From Gilliamella sp. wkB178 (GTDB lineage Bacteria > Pseudomonadota > Gammaproteobacteria > Enterobacterales > Orbaceae), in contig NZ_LZGK01000011.1 in the NCBI RefSeq assembly GCF_001690705.1, positions 186,001 to 250,000 of the forward strand: a DNA stretch of 64,000 nucleotides, given 5' to 3'. Numbering within the stretch: the first letter of the stretch is position 1; each line of letters begins with the position of its first letter. Below, piece by piece: positions 63,889 to 64,000 of the stretch. Under the pieces are notes generated by a model. It searched no databases. It was not told the origin of the DNA and saw only the letters and a list, made by a program, of their open reading frames with translations. Both the position numbers and the translations under genes were made by a program.

Positions 63889-64000
63889 GTAATTTTATGT
63901 TTTATTTACACTTTTCCCATTCGAGTGCGCAGAAATTAACCTCAGCACCACTCATCGCTAAAAGTATATCGCCTTGATAAAATTTAACTACTATTTTGTT

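Overview
The window is an AT-rich gammaproteobacterial chromosome segment with about 33 kb of a lambda-like prophage (1 to about 32.8 kb) followed by about 31 kb of ordinary chromosome. The chromosomal gene set (bamE, fklB, dapB, tadA, hpt, tamA-tamB, mnmD, plsC, cmoM, hldD-waaF-waaC, yejL, trmA, srmB, ahpC, fepA-like, ribB), the low GC and the secreted protein at the right end suggest Orbaceae, most likely a Gilliamella-type insect gut symbiont. That taxonomic call is inference; no rRNA gene is present.

Prophage late genes lie on the minus strand and read towards position 1. In transcription order they are: DNA methyltransferases (15.1-12.8 kb), lysis cassette (holin, SAR endolysin, overlapping Rz/Rz1; 12.5-11.0 kb), small unrecognised genes (10.8-8.7 kb), HNH nuclease and probable cos site (8.8-8.3 kb), then HK97-type head genes (terminase, portal, S49 protease, capsid, connectors) and the cut-off tail tube gene at position 1. 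Early minus-strand genes (26.05-15.4 kb) are a Cro/YdaS-like regulator, a CII/YmfL-like regulator, O with origin iterons, P, an adenine methylase, a C5 methylase interrupted by an intein, RusA, KilA-N, a DUF968 nuclease and antiterminator Q. The LexA-like CI repressor (26.15 kb, plus strand) faces Cro across a promoter/operator region. A third operator and a second promoter with a boxA start the opposite arm (27.1-31.5 kb, plus strand), which holds an unknown gene, a DGQHR/DndB-like gene, rdgC, a DnaQ-like exonuclease and a PrtN-type activator. An XRE regulator/ImmA metallopeptidase pair closes the prophage side. No integrase is visible in the window.

The most unusual signals are these. (1) A family of at least eight short RNA hairpins with changing, base-paired stems but a shared loop (consensus AGTGCAGA) lies in leaders of prophage genes on both strands, usually with a recurrent GTGGAGTA ribosome-binding element nearby. 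(2) A full-length LAGLIDADG intein sits exactly at the catalytic cysteine of the phage C5 methyltransferase. (3) A three-copy heptanucleotide repeat lies at the predicted transcription start of a secreted surface-type protein, whose reading frame stays open far upstream of its first ATG.

The chromosomal half runs as short operons: dapB-tadA, hpt, tamA-tamB (outer-membrane translocation), plsC-cmoM, hldD-waaF-waaC (LPS inner-core heptose), a two-component system, SMR efflux genes, a Fur-box-linked catecholate siderophore receptor with a Fes/IroE-like esterase, and ribB behind an FMN riboswitch.
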